64,000 bases of DNA from a virus, in the IMG/VR virus record IMGVR_UViG_3300023235_000008, positions 124,001-188,000 of that record; one strand, written 5' to 3'. The notes below the pieces were generated by a model that saw only the letters and a list, made by a program, of their open reading frames with translations, made no database searches and was not told the origin of the DNA. The stretch's first letter is position 1; every line of letters starts with the position of its first letter. A program made the position numbers and the translations under genes. Positions 32,269-44,900 of the stretch are shown in pieces.

Positions 32269-32937
32269 TTATATACTCGTTAATGCTGTCAAAGTTTGAA
32301 CACGAATCGTGTAATCGATACGAATCAATCTGTTCAATGATTTTTGAACTGGGTGAAACACAACGTGGGTAAGTAGTTTTCCCGTATTAACTGTTCCATT
32401 CCAAGCTTTCAAACCTAGTTCATCAAAAACATATGTTCCATCAAAGTTCTCAGTGTTATCAAATGCTTGCTGTCCACTTGGTTCACCATAATCAAGTAAG
32501 CATGAAATAACGATATCCGTGTATACTTGTCCAGTCGTATGTCTAATCTCCATATCATTTCGGGTAGAATCCGTATTCAATGATGAGTTGTCATCTACCA
32601 CTTTATAATATGTCTGGTTGTACAATGCTGCGTTAACGCCACTGCTGTTTGCTGGCAAATAAGTGATAACACCAGTCGGGTCAACGGATGTTCCGCCGTT
32701 TCCAAAAGCCATTTCGTGAATAAAACCTGTCGTCTTATTACCAACACTAAGTGCTAATGCTTCACTGAAATTTTCGAAATGGATAGCATTACGCTTGTTA
32801 ACGTAATCTTCGCCCGTTTCTGGGTCATATATACGAATGTGCCCTTCAAGCATAAGACGCCCCTCGTCTTTAATAGCGGATTCTCGTCTTTCTTCAACAG
32901 GTTTTTGATCGTCGTTCATTGGTTGATCCTTATTCAT
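32269..32937 (-). CDS. Virion structural protein, 222 aa
   Basis: An acidic N-terminus (MNKDQPMNDDQKPVEERRES) is followed by HIRIYDPETGEDYVNKRNAI, a start found in phage structural proteins I recall. The rest is beta-rich. It lies between the giant protein and the fibre gene and has a near-match late box just upstream. Confidence 0.65.
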   Translation of the reverse strand: MNKDQPMNDDQKPVEERRESAIKDEGRLMLEGHIRIYDPETGEDYVNKRNAIHFENFSEALALSVGNKTTGFIHEMAFGNGGTSVDPTGVITYLPANSSGVNAALYNQTYYKVVDDNSSLNTDSTRNDMEIRHTTGQVYTDIVISCLLDYGEPSGQQAFDNTENFDGTYVFDELGLKAWNGTVNTGKLLTHVVFHPVQKSLNRLIRIDYTIRVQTLTALTSI

Positions 32938-32943
32938 TTGTAG

Positions 32944-32951
32944 TATTTATC
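32944..32951 (-). promoter_or_regulatory. Near-match late promoter box
   Basis: GATAAATA on the minus strand (seven of eight bases of TATAAATA), six bases upstream of the ATG at 32937. Confidence 0.4.
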
Positions 32952-32955
32952 ATTC

Positions 32956-35900
32956 TTATTCCGCTAACAAAGTTCTTTTAGCAACAAGATATTGTGCCTG
33001 AAGCGTGCTGCTATTCTGTAATCCCTGACCGTCAGCTGCTGTGCCGTCACCACTTGTATACCATACTTGGGTATGGGTATTGCCGGGGATTTGCTGTCCA
33101 CTTACGTCAAAAACATTGCTACCTAATGCGTGAACGCTTTTAGCACCAGTTCCTTGTGTTCCACGACGAAGGCGACTGACTGTATTCGCATCAGTATCTC
33201 TTTCCCAATACGTAATACGCTCACCCGCAATCATTAAGAAACCGGGAACGCCAGAATCAGTATCAGGTGGTGCAAGACTTGTGGCATTTTCCACATAAAT
33301 CACATCATCTTCAAGTGTAAACTCTTGAACAAGGGTAGTTGTATTGTCTTGTGTGATACGATAATATTCAGTGTTACCAAGCATATCGTTGAAAATACGG
33401 AAGCCTGTTGACGGCTGTGATATTTTTTCACTAAATCCAGACACTACGATAATACTACTTGCGGTTAACGTTGTTGAATCGGCGATGATAATCTCACTAC
33501 CAAGAACACTGTAATCTACCGCACTATGCAGCTTTGTCCCGTCCACTGTAACCCATAGGTAATCGGTGTTAGTAACTGGACGGTCTAGAGTAAAGCGTTG
33601 TTCTGTGCCGACACCCTTAAACACATTGGTTTGAATACGCTGTGGATCGTGATTTGCAAACTGAACAATACGAATAATATCATCTGCCGCAAGTGTAACG
33701 CCAGCATCAATAGTAAGGGTTGTTCCATCACTGCTTACAGTATATTCTGCATCGGTAGTAATGCCGATAACAACCGTATCCTGCGTGGTTGGTGTTCTAG
33801 CCGCAGAATCATCGCCGATAAAGGTTATTGAACGAATAGAACTGCCATCATATGCATTGGTTGTATAATCCTGCCCAGCCACCAAGTTTCTATATTGATC
33901 TACAGATTGGTCATATATGCCAACAATGATATCACTATTTTGAACCAAAGCTTGAGTTTCTTGTGCGGATGTAGGAACATTAAACGTAATGGTGTTACCA
34001 TCGCCGCTATAATAAACCGCATTTGCTGGCCGCAATCTCGAACCATTTACTTCAACAATCATATTTGCTTCAAATGGTTTTGCATACAGTGAAGTATTAT
34101 CAAGAGTAATAACTCGGGTTGAACCGTCGCTTGTTTCAAGCTGTTCAGTAACTTCGGAGAATGCCTGACGTACATCAGGATCAACATCATATAGAACAAT
34201 ATGAACGTGCTGACCTGCTGTCGGGGTAGATGAAAGAACAACGTCAATAAAGTTTCCATTGACAACGATATTCGGGTTAAGACTTCTAACGCCATCTACC
34301 AGAACATATCCCTGTTCTACAACATCGGGATCAATAGGAACCGTAAAGGTATCCGTTATGCCATCTGCGGTAAAGCTTTTTTCAGCTACTGGATTTTCAC
34401 CCGTGTTACTAAACGAATATATATAAATAGTGTCATTTGATACGGGCACTGACACGAAGGTAACAATGCCGTTCGTGTAATCCACCGTAAAGTCGATGTC
34501 TTGGTATTGAACGCCACCAAGCGCAGTCCACACAAATATATTATCAACATCTTCAACCGATGAGCTGCCTTTGTAACCAAATGAGGCTGTTGAACCGTCA
34601 CTCACGTGAAATTCTGTATATATACGGGCTGCATTGCCGTCAAATTCTTGATCTTGCCCCGGTAACGTAAACACTTTAAGGTCGAGCGTATCGAACATTA
34701 TGCCCGGAACAAATTCCTCTGGAGAGTGTGAGTTATATACATCGATGTATTTTCCACCAACAATATCAATATCTTCTGGCGCAACACCCAATGCTGCATC
34801 GGAATAAGTTGAACGGATAATACTATCAATTGAACTTGCGCCACTGATAACGGCAATACCATTCTCGTCAATTTCAAATGCGTCAAATTCCTCAACATCA
34901 AATGCCCCCACATCAAAACCGGGATTTGCATTGAAATCTGGACCATATACTCGGACACCGGGGTAGTCTGTTCCGATTTGTAGCTGGGTTATATCGTTGC
35001 CGATCATTCCTTCAGTCGGTGTGTAATAAGCGGCTATTCTATCTGCTGCGCTAGTAAAGTCGCCATCTGCATAAACCGTGAGATTAGATGCATCGAAAGT
35101 GGCACTACTTGTGTAATCAGCAACAACTTCATACGCTTCACCAAGATAAGAAATAATCTGTGCGGCAGTATAAGCAGTATTTGCTTCCCATTCGACGATA
35201 TCGGATGAATATGCAATTCGATCAAACTTCAATATTGAATCAAATTCACGTACTTTGCCGTTAGTTAGTTGCAGATATATTTCAAGCCCTGTGCCCACGC
35301 CATCTATTTCAACGGTAGGAGTAGTTGTATACCCATTACCCTCATTGATAACTGTTAGCTGCGTAATCACACTGCCGTTGGTTTTTGCTTCAATTATAGC
35401 ACCTGAACCGCCGCCGCCAGTAACTGTTAATACGGGCGGAATTGTATACCCAATACCACTATTAAGAAGGATTGTAGACCCGACTGAATACCCATAGTTA
35501 TCGCCCCAAGGAACATTAAGACCTTGTTCCCAAAGTGCAAAATCGCTTGCTTTTTCACCAGATGGTTTGCGATAATAACCAAGGTCTGAATCGAAATAAC
35601 TGTGTACGTCGAAATCTGTCACATCACCATTCCACGGATCATCCTTGGTATATTCTAAAATATATTCACGAACATTTGTACGATACGGTTTGGCTTCGGC
35701 AATATAATCACTGATGTAATCTTGGTTATCACGCTGATAACTAGGATATTGATCAAGACCACGCAGTTTTTGCACAACCTTGATAAACGATGTCTTGATT
35801 AACCAGTCAGCATAAGGCTGTTCGGTTAGTAGATATTCAACCATAGTGAACCACAGACGATTCCATTCAACACGAATGTCTTCAACGAAGATATCGTTTT

Positions 35901-38900
35901 TAACTGCCTCAACTATTTGTCTAATCTCAGTGGTAGGTAGTTTATCAAACAATGAATTATCGAACGCCGAATTGTCAAAACCGATAACTTCAACCGTATT
36001 ATCATATAGTGAAGGAAGAAATTCAATAGTTCCATCTTCAACGACAACTTCTTCAAAACTTCCGTCTTCGTTAAATTGCACGATGCTTTCAACGCCCAGA
36101 TCGTTACTCTTAATCTTTACTAGCTCTCCCGCACTTAAAGTATCGGAAATAGCATTTAAGTCTTGTTCAGTCTCGACCGCAAATGTTACCACGGTGTTTT
36201 CATTAAATCCATCTGCATACCAAGTCGTTTTCTGCCAATAATTGTTGGTATCATATGCCTGAATGCGAGTTAAAATCCATGTATTATCGCTTTGTTTTTC
36301 ATATATTGACCATAAGTTATCATAATTTTCATCGCCCAAGACGAGAACCTTATATCCATTTGCGTAAATTGCAGGATTTAAATATGATAACTCAGCAAAA
36401 GTATCAACGCTTTCTGCCCAAGCACCACTGCGTTCACCGGGAATAGGGTCAGCCGATTCAATTCGGGATAGATCAAATTGATTAGCAATCTGATATTTTC
36501 CGAATACTTCATTACAGAATGTAACAAATAATTCCAATGCAGTGGTTCTATCAACAAACATTGTTTGGCGTGGACGATATAGAACACCATAGCGTTCAGC
36601 CACACTCAAGCCTCGCTGCGGCACTGAATCGCCATTGGAGTTCGTTGCTGCAAGACTGTCAACAAATTTGTTATAAATTTTATCAGCGATAACACTGGTC
36701 GAATCGCCTTCAGCCACTAACTGATATTCACTATGCAGAACGTTGCTGTTCTTAATAACATCATAATTTATATGGAGAACAGTGTTATTGTCTTCAATAT
36801 TTTCAGCGAGGTTATATGCAATAATTGAATTGCTTTTAATAACTGAAAGGAATTTTAACCCGTAAGTTTTTGGATTATCAATAATACGTGCGACTGTAGA
36901 AGAATCCAACTTGCGGAACCCAACATTAGGCGCACTTGTTTTATCTTTTACCCAGAAATAATATTTAGTTGTAGCAATTCCCGTGTTATTATTAAATGAC
37001 ACTCTTTCAGTATAACTAGAGTCATCTGCAAATTTAGGTGTTCCGTCGCCCGAATACACGCTCGGTAATGTGTTACTTTCTACCCATTCATAAACATCGG
37101 TCGATGAGCCGGGGAATTTAGCGGCCCATTGAGATGCACGATAGTCTAACTCACCTTGCTCATAATCTACGTATCGAACAGTAGATACATCCCACCATAG
37201 CTTACCAACGTGATTAATGCCCCAAGGTGAACGAGTATTAAGAATATTAGTCGTGATTGTATTAACATTATATGATGCGGGATCACGCTCGGTAGTATAT
37301 GCTAATTCTTGTTGAGCCAATCCAGATACCTTACCCTTTGCAGGATCAATCCAGTCAAGATACTCAATAATTTCGTTGTTTCGGCGACTATAAATGAATG
37401 CTTTGTTAAACAAACTTACATCAATCTTATCATCCTCGCCTCGAATATCTACCCATCCCTTATTAAGTGTTGGGTTTTCATACTCGTAAAATATACCAGA
37501 GTTTGTTAAGGTTGCTGTGTCATATTTCGGCGAACCGACAATAATCTTAGTATCACGTATATGAACAGAAGTGCCGAACTCATCGAACGATTCAATCGTT
37601 TCAGATTGTAACTGTTGCGTAAATCCAAACTGCGATGGATTATCGATGGTTTCATTCCAACTTGCCAATAAGTCATAAACATAAACCGCACCGCTTTGAA
37701 GTTCACGATCAAAGAAATACGTGCTATTATTATCAAACACTGTTGTCGCCAAATCATCAGCATCAACATCGAAACGTAATGTATTAATAGTAGATGCAAT
37801 CTTTGACCCAACAACAAGTGTATCACCAGCAGCATTTAAGTCTATTGCTAAACCAAAAGTTTCATTTTCTGCATTACGTGGATGTGAAATCTCCTGAATC
37901 TTAGTATAAGGCTCGATGCCAAGAGTTCCATACGTATTTCCCGTAAGTGGCATAACACGTAGTTTGTTATTTTCTATTTTACTTTCGGATACAATGGTTA
38001 ACCCATTGGTATCGGCAGCGGTAATGCCAGAAATACCTGCGTTATTAATATCAGAAACCAATGTGGTTAAGGTTGTTCCGGTCGTAGTAACCACAATGTC
38101 ATTGATTCTAATCTTGTCACCCGACGATATTGTTGGGCTTGATGTGCCTGTTACTGTTCCAAACTTCTTAGAACGATCCAAATACACAAAAACTGATCCC
38201 GTATTTGTCGTCACTCGGTCTTCGCCGGGGGAACCAATGGCAATCCAGTTGCCAGTAGTGTCGCTATTTATAACAACACTCGAACCATACAAATCAGAGT
38301 CGGTAGGATCGGTGCTTTGTAGTCGCTGAACTTGGACAAAGTTATTAACATCTATTTTCACAATAACATTTTCACTCGGTGCATTTCTAAACTCTACCGT
38401 ATTTCCAGTCAATGTATATTGACCGAACTGGGAATCATCCGATGTTAACGTCAAATCCACAGTATACGTTTGTATTTCATTATCAATATACACGCTTAAT
38501 GTGTTAACAGGCGGCAATGTTCCGCTAGGCGTAAATGTATCAGTCGTTCCGTCGCCGATGAAACTTTCTTTTGTTCTTTCGAATATATATGCAGCACCAG
38601 CGTTTGATAACACTGCGCTATCTGTGCCAAAGTATCTGCGATTAGGTGCGCCCGTCACTATAATAGTTCCGTCGCCATTCGTATCAATATTAGTTCCCAT
38701 AGCATCAGCCGCACGATCTTCGACATCAGCATTTCGTTCAATCGTTGAAATGTGGCGATACATTGGTATACGGCGCATAACATAATCGACACTATTTGTT
38801 AGTGTGAATGTGAAGTTTACTGTATTGCCAGAAACTGTAAAGTCTACATACGGAACAAGAATGCGTCCGTTACTATCAATAATTTGTAGATTGTCTTCGC

Positions 38901-41900
38901 TTTCTGGGAACCAGAATATAGACGCACTAGTTTTAATACCATCTCCGGCTTCAGTCTGAACAACTTCGTTTGATGATATAACGTCTTGCAGATTGTAAGC
39001 ATATATTTCACTACTGCCAGAAGCTCCGATATAAATCCATTTTTCGTCATTGCTAATAGCAACTGACTGACCGAACTTATCACCAGATGTTATGTTACTC
39101 GGACGCAATACCTGATTGATACTGAAAACGTTTCCAGTGCCTTTCTTATAGATAACCGCCATGCCTGTTTCAGAACTGGACAATGGCGCACCAACAACAA
39201 TATATTGCTCATCGCCAACATCCACACTTGTTCCAAAGCCATTAATACCAGTGACATCACTTGGATCAAATAATGCATTTTCAGTGAGGTCGTCGGTCGC
39301 TGTCTTAACGCAGTTTATTGCTTTACCTGTGCCGCTATTCGGAAGTCCTGCTACCGCCCATAGATTTTTTTCAGACGATGCAAAGCTTGTGCCGAGATTG
39401 TCATTACCAGATACGCCACCGTATGTAATATTATTACTGAAATCCCACGGAGATTGCTTCTCTAAGACTTGCCATTTACCATCGGCGTCATTTTCAAGCC
39501 ACACTTTTTCTTTAGTCTGCCATCCGTATATTGGATTAAATGATGCGATATCTTTCGGCTCATCATATTTAATAGATTCAAGCGTGAACAATAGTCCATC
39601 AATATTTTCTAAGTCTATTCCGCTTGCATCTACCGTAACAACAAATTCCACATTCGATACAATACTGTCTACACGATAGAATCCATCTACCGAAGAAGTA
39701 TTACGCATTACAACAAAATCATTCGTTGTTAAGTTGTGTGATTTTGATGTTGTTACTTTAATCTGGTTATCCAGAATATCGATCACATTAGTAACCCTAT
39801 TAGCTGTTTCGGAAACACGATAAACATCCCATACACCAGCGGTATTTCGGGCGGTCCATATCGTATATCCAGAACCGACAAACTCCGCATTCAAATCAGC
39901 AACATTGGCGATATCGAAAATGGTTACATCAATGTCTGAAAGACGAGGGAATCCAGCATACGTTATATCTTTCTTAGTATCAGTGCTGCCTGAACGGGTC
40001 GTAAACATATCCTTCGAATATTCATTAGGGGTTTTGTATAAGTCGTCTTCAATATAACTAATGTGCTGCGGGCGTGTATCACCATTGTCTAAAAATTCAA
40101 TAAGTTCTGGGTTAGAAACAAACTCATTCTCGTTAAGTTCAATTTCAATAACTTGGTTGGCATCAATCGCACCATATTCACCAACACGAAATCCCCATTC
40201 TTCGAAGAAATTAATATCGGAATCTTGGTTGTCAAGCTGGGCACGAATTAGTTTATCGATAGATGACGCCGTTCCTTTTTGTTTAATCATTCCCTGATAA
40301 AACTTAACCTGTGAAACATCATCGAGTTCTAGATTTTCAAGATAGTCTCGTTTTTGGTATCCGATAAGACCCTTACCGTATCTATCAAAGATTCCTTCGT
40401 TGTTAACGGAATCCATATTATAAAAATCACCAAAAATAGATGCAGCCGTATCAAGGTTAGGTCTTAACCCAGTCTTTATATTATCAGCAATGCGCCAAAA
40501 CTCTTGTTCAAATGTCTGTCTAGCATCTTGTGCCTTGATAGCAACCCACGTTTTCTTACGGAAGATTGCGAAATCGCCTCGCTTATAATCAACGCCCGGT
40601 GACCACGTTTTAGTAACAGGTTGATTGAAAATATATCCCGGTGCCTGAAATGATCCATCCCAGTTACTCGTCTTTGTACCGATAAGCTTTAAACGGAATT
40701 GACGTGAACCCAACTCTGGAAGATAGATAATGTCATTGAATACTGTGCGATTATTGAAAACAATCGTGTGTTCATATTGGACAGGATTAACTTCAAGTAA
40801 GTAAATAGGTCCAGCCGTATCGGTTGCTTGAACTGTAAATAAGTTATCAATACGCGATACTTTAAGTTGGGTGAATCGAATAGGCTTCAAGTTTTGATTC
40901 AATACTTTATACTGAAGTCCATCGCCGGCAAGATCATCAGGAACTGTTCCGAATAAATTAAACGTCACTTTATCGGATACGGGGTTAAGCGTAATAGTTG
41001 CACCGTTTTCCCAACCCTGCGATTGCCAGAAAAGGTATTCTTTTGCAGACAAAATCCAGTCTTTGGATAATGCACCATTCGTTTCTTCTAGTTGTTCATT
41101 AAATACAAACCCACGTAATTCTAAATATCGCTGATACGATACAAAGAAATCAACTACCTGCTGTGTGTTAGTAAATTCTGTGTTGTACGGTACACGAATT
41201 ACTTCATTGCGGAAATCGTTATAAACGATGGCTCGCACACCGCCGGTATTAATCTGATAGTTATTATCGGTAATGCTACTCGGAATAATATCAAAGTATG
41301 GATTCTCGATATCGTAGCCACGAACTGCCCAACCGTTATTTGTTTTTTCAATGATAACACCGCTCAATGATACCCTCGCTATCGGGGCAGATTTTGTCAG
41401 TTCAATATCGAAGTCATCGTCTGGCACAAATATGCCTTTGTTTGTTGAAGTCGGCGAAACCTGTTCAGCCAGAACTTTCAAGAAACGCTTGTCAGTATAT
41501 CCACCCACTCGATAAACAAGCTGAAGTTCAAGTGCACGAATAACTTTAATAATGTTATCTAACGAAACGTTTTTATGTCTTGCCCAATCTGATACAAACT
41601 GCGAAATACCATTCACTCGATTGACAGTTCCATTAGTTTCTGTTCCGTGAAGAACGATATCTGAACTAGTAATGCGCTTCAATGTATGACGATCAACAAT
41701 CTGATCAAGCGATTTATCACGAACAATATTACCAGAATCGAAACGGGTGGCTGCAAATTTACTTGGTCGTGTCAATGCAGATAGTTTCATTATCGCATAT
41801 GGATACTCACTTGATCTTCTCCAAGCCGCTTCGGCTGGACCAACATCGCCAAATACAAAGCTTTCCTCGACATAGGTGGTATTGTATGCACCTACGACTG

Positions 41901-44900
41901 ATTGTAACGGATCGGCAAGATTACCAGTGGCATCTACGGGTATAAAGCTTTTCAAATCAGGTCGGACGAAATCTGCTAAAATAGTAAAGTCGGTGCCCGC
42001 AACATCTTGATATAGCTTTCCATCACGTAGGTCTTCCCACATAACTTCGTTGCCCTTTGTGTAAGGCGCAATACCGTAACGATCATCCCACCAAGTAGGC
42101 TTTTCGCTTTGCCCCAGCATTTCCCAAGGGTGACTATGTGGGCGGTCAGTATCGTAGAAATAACGATAAATTCCACGCCAGTGACCCGGTAACAAATCAC
42201 CATCTATTTTATCTTGAAAATTAGACCAATTCCACGTAAACTTGTCAGCAACGTCAAATCCAATTTGTGCCGAGTAATCAACCTTATTGACAATCGCCCA
42301 ATTTAAGAAACCAAGACTTAAAATACTATCAACTTCTTCACGAGTATAATCACTGTCACGGAATTTACCGGGAAGAAGTTCATTGACATCGAATACATCT
42401 GTGGTATAAGTTGTCTTAATATTGTTATAAATTCTTTTTTCAAATTCAAGTATAATGTCGTCGCGACTATCGTTGAATGCCACAAAAATACTACCATCGT
42501 GTCCTTGGATAACTGTCTTCGGCGTGCGGTATGTATCGTCAGTGTAAATCTCTGGTCTAAACTTCGGATATAACCCCATTTTTGTAGGCGTAGGCGGAAT
42601 AAAACTTCCGTCCGTATTTGAATAATCAATAATCTCAATGATATCGTCTACTGCCAACACAAATCCATCATCAAAGGTAATATTTGCGCCAACGGTATCA
42701 AATACAAAATCCGTGCCAACATAAATCTGAACACCGTTATGATATACTAATACAGAGCGATTGCTGATATCATTGATATCAAAGAATAGTCCGTAGTCAT
42801 ATGTTCTAATATCTGGGTTCTCGATTGCATATATAGCAGTCGCGGCATCTTCACCATATCCAAGCATATCACTATAAAAGAACGGGAATGTTTCCGATTT
42901 GCCAATTTTTAGTTCATTGATAACTGCATCCAGTGCGGCGGGGATATCATCAAAATTTAAATCCATCGTGCTAATAGCATCATATAATTTTTGTTTATAC
43001 TTACTATATTCACGGCGGGAATAATCAATTGATCTGATTATACTCGAATCATGAACGTGGGTATTGTTATCCTTATTAATACTGCCGTTGTTTAGCAGAA
43101 ATGCGCCTAAATGTGCGCCCGCACTATGCTGAAGAATATTACCAGCATAACTTTTTAAATTAGTAACATCACGCAGATTACTATTACCCGGCGAATTACC
43201 AAAGAATGTAGTTGAGTTATTACTAGCGATGGTAATGTGATTGCGGATTTGTCCAAGTGTAAGCGTAGTAAACTCGGTGTTTGTTGCGTTATTTTCCAAG
43301 TTTGATGGAATTTCATAGTAACCGAAATCAGGCTGAACATCAGAATATGCACGAATAACAATGTAATCATCCACGTCAGCCGGTGCAGCTAATACAACAA
43401 AAAAGTTCCCATCCTGCTCCAACGTAGTATATTCAGGTTCAATAAAGTTAGTGACATTTTGTGTAGTATCACGTTTCAGTAGTTTGCTATTTTTATATAC
43501 GAATAGATTAACCACATCGTTCTCATTCTTAGGAATGGTGGGTGATTGAAATACCTGTGTCTCATCGGCAGTTACGAGGTATTCCTGAATAGAGAACTGG
43601 CGGGTATTTCTATTAACTTTCGTCCAGTCGTTCTTGATTTCATCCGTATCTCTGTCAATAATTTTATGAACAAAGCCATCATTAATCTTGGTTGTTTCAA
43701 TAATATTGCTTGGTGAATAAGTGAACGCATCACGAACGTAGTTGTTTTCAAAAATTATATCGCCGACATTTTCGAAGTTTTTGTAGCTTAATCCAAATCC
43801 AAGAACAGGGTCTTCCACTGCGGCTGGCTGTTGCTGATAGCTAAACAATCTAGTTCCAGTGAAACCTGTTCCAAAATATACGCTTTCATCACCAAAACTA
43901 TTTCCAGACGTATCGAAAATATCGAAATATGGGGTTTGATTAATATTGGTTTTTTGCTGGGATTCTAACCACACATCATCATTATAATAAAACACAATAC
44001 CCTGTCTTGTGGCACCATTGGAAATAAGAATAACATCGTCGTTGGTGGCATCACCAACTTCTGTCAAATGAAGTTGAAATTCATCGTCTGAATCAGTATC
44101 AATAAAGGATACCTCATATATTTTACTACGCACCAATGGATCACGGTCAGCACCAAAGATAACGGTTGTTCCACCTAATAACGGAATACCATCCACGAAG
44201 TAACCTGACTGACCTTCAACATTTGACAATGCATCAATCTGCGTTTCGTCAAATACATTAACAACTCGATTAAAAATCTTACCATAGTTGAATAGTTGTA
44301 AATCTGGTTCAAATTCAATGATAGGACGATTAGCTCGTTTGTCTTGATCGACAATAAAATTAAAGTCATTATATGCAGCTGTTTTTTCAATCACATCAAT
44401 GTGGAACCAACGGTTTGAACGTGACCAAGCATTGCGGTCAACGGATGAACGATTTATTGTGAAATAATCAACCTCTAGTGGCGCATTAGCAGAGCCAGCC
44501 CAACCAGCACTGTCAAACGTTTCTGTATCAAATCCTTCTTCTTCGGTGGTCGTAAACGGCTCTGGAACAACCAAATCATCCACTGATACTAATCGAATGC
44601 CTCCTGTTTGACCGACTCCTTCTACGTAATATTCGTTACCCGCATATGAAACTGGGGTGACATCACTATTAAAATCAATCTTCATTCCATTCGTAAGTTC
44701 TACAGCATTTGGTGAAATATACTCGTTGCGTCCAATGATATCTTCGTCCACATTAATCGCAGGGACTTCATCCTGCTCAACCACATCAATAATACCGAAA
44801 CGCAACGGGTCAATGCCATCAGCATAAAAGAAGCGGGTTAATGGCGCAGTGATTACGGGAACAAGTTCAAGTTGCTGAACTGCATTTTTCCAAAGTTCTT

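Noticed and set aside
37309-37509. Genes on the + strand opposite the giant structural gene
   Set aside because: All such frames are short, lack ribosome sites and lie wholly opposite a continuous 13.1-kb coding sequence; they are shadows.
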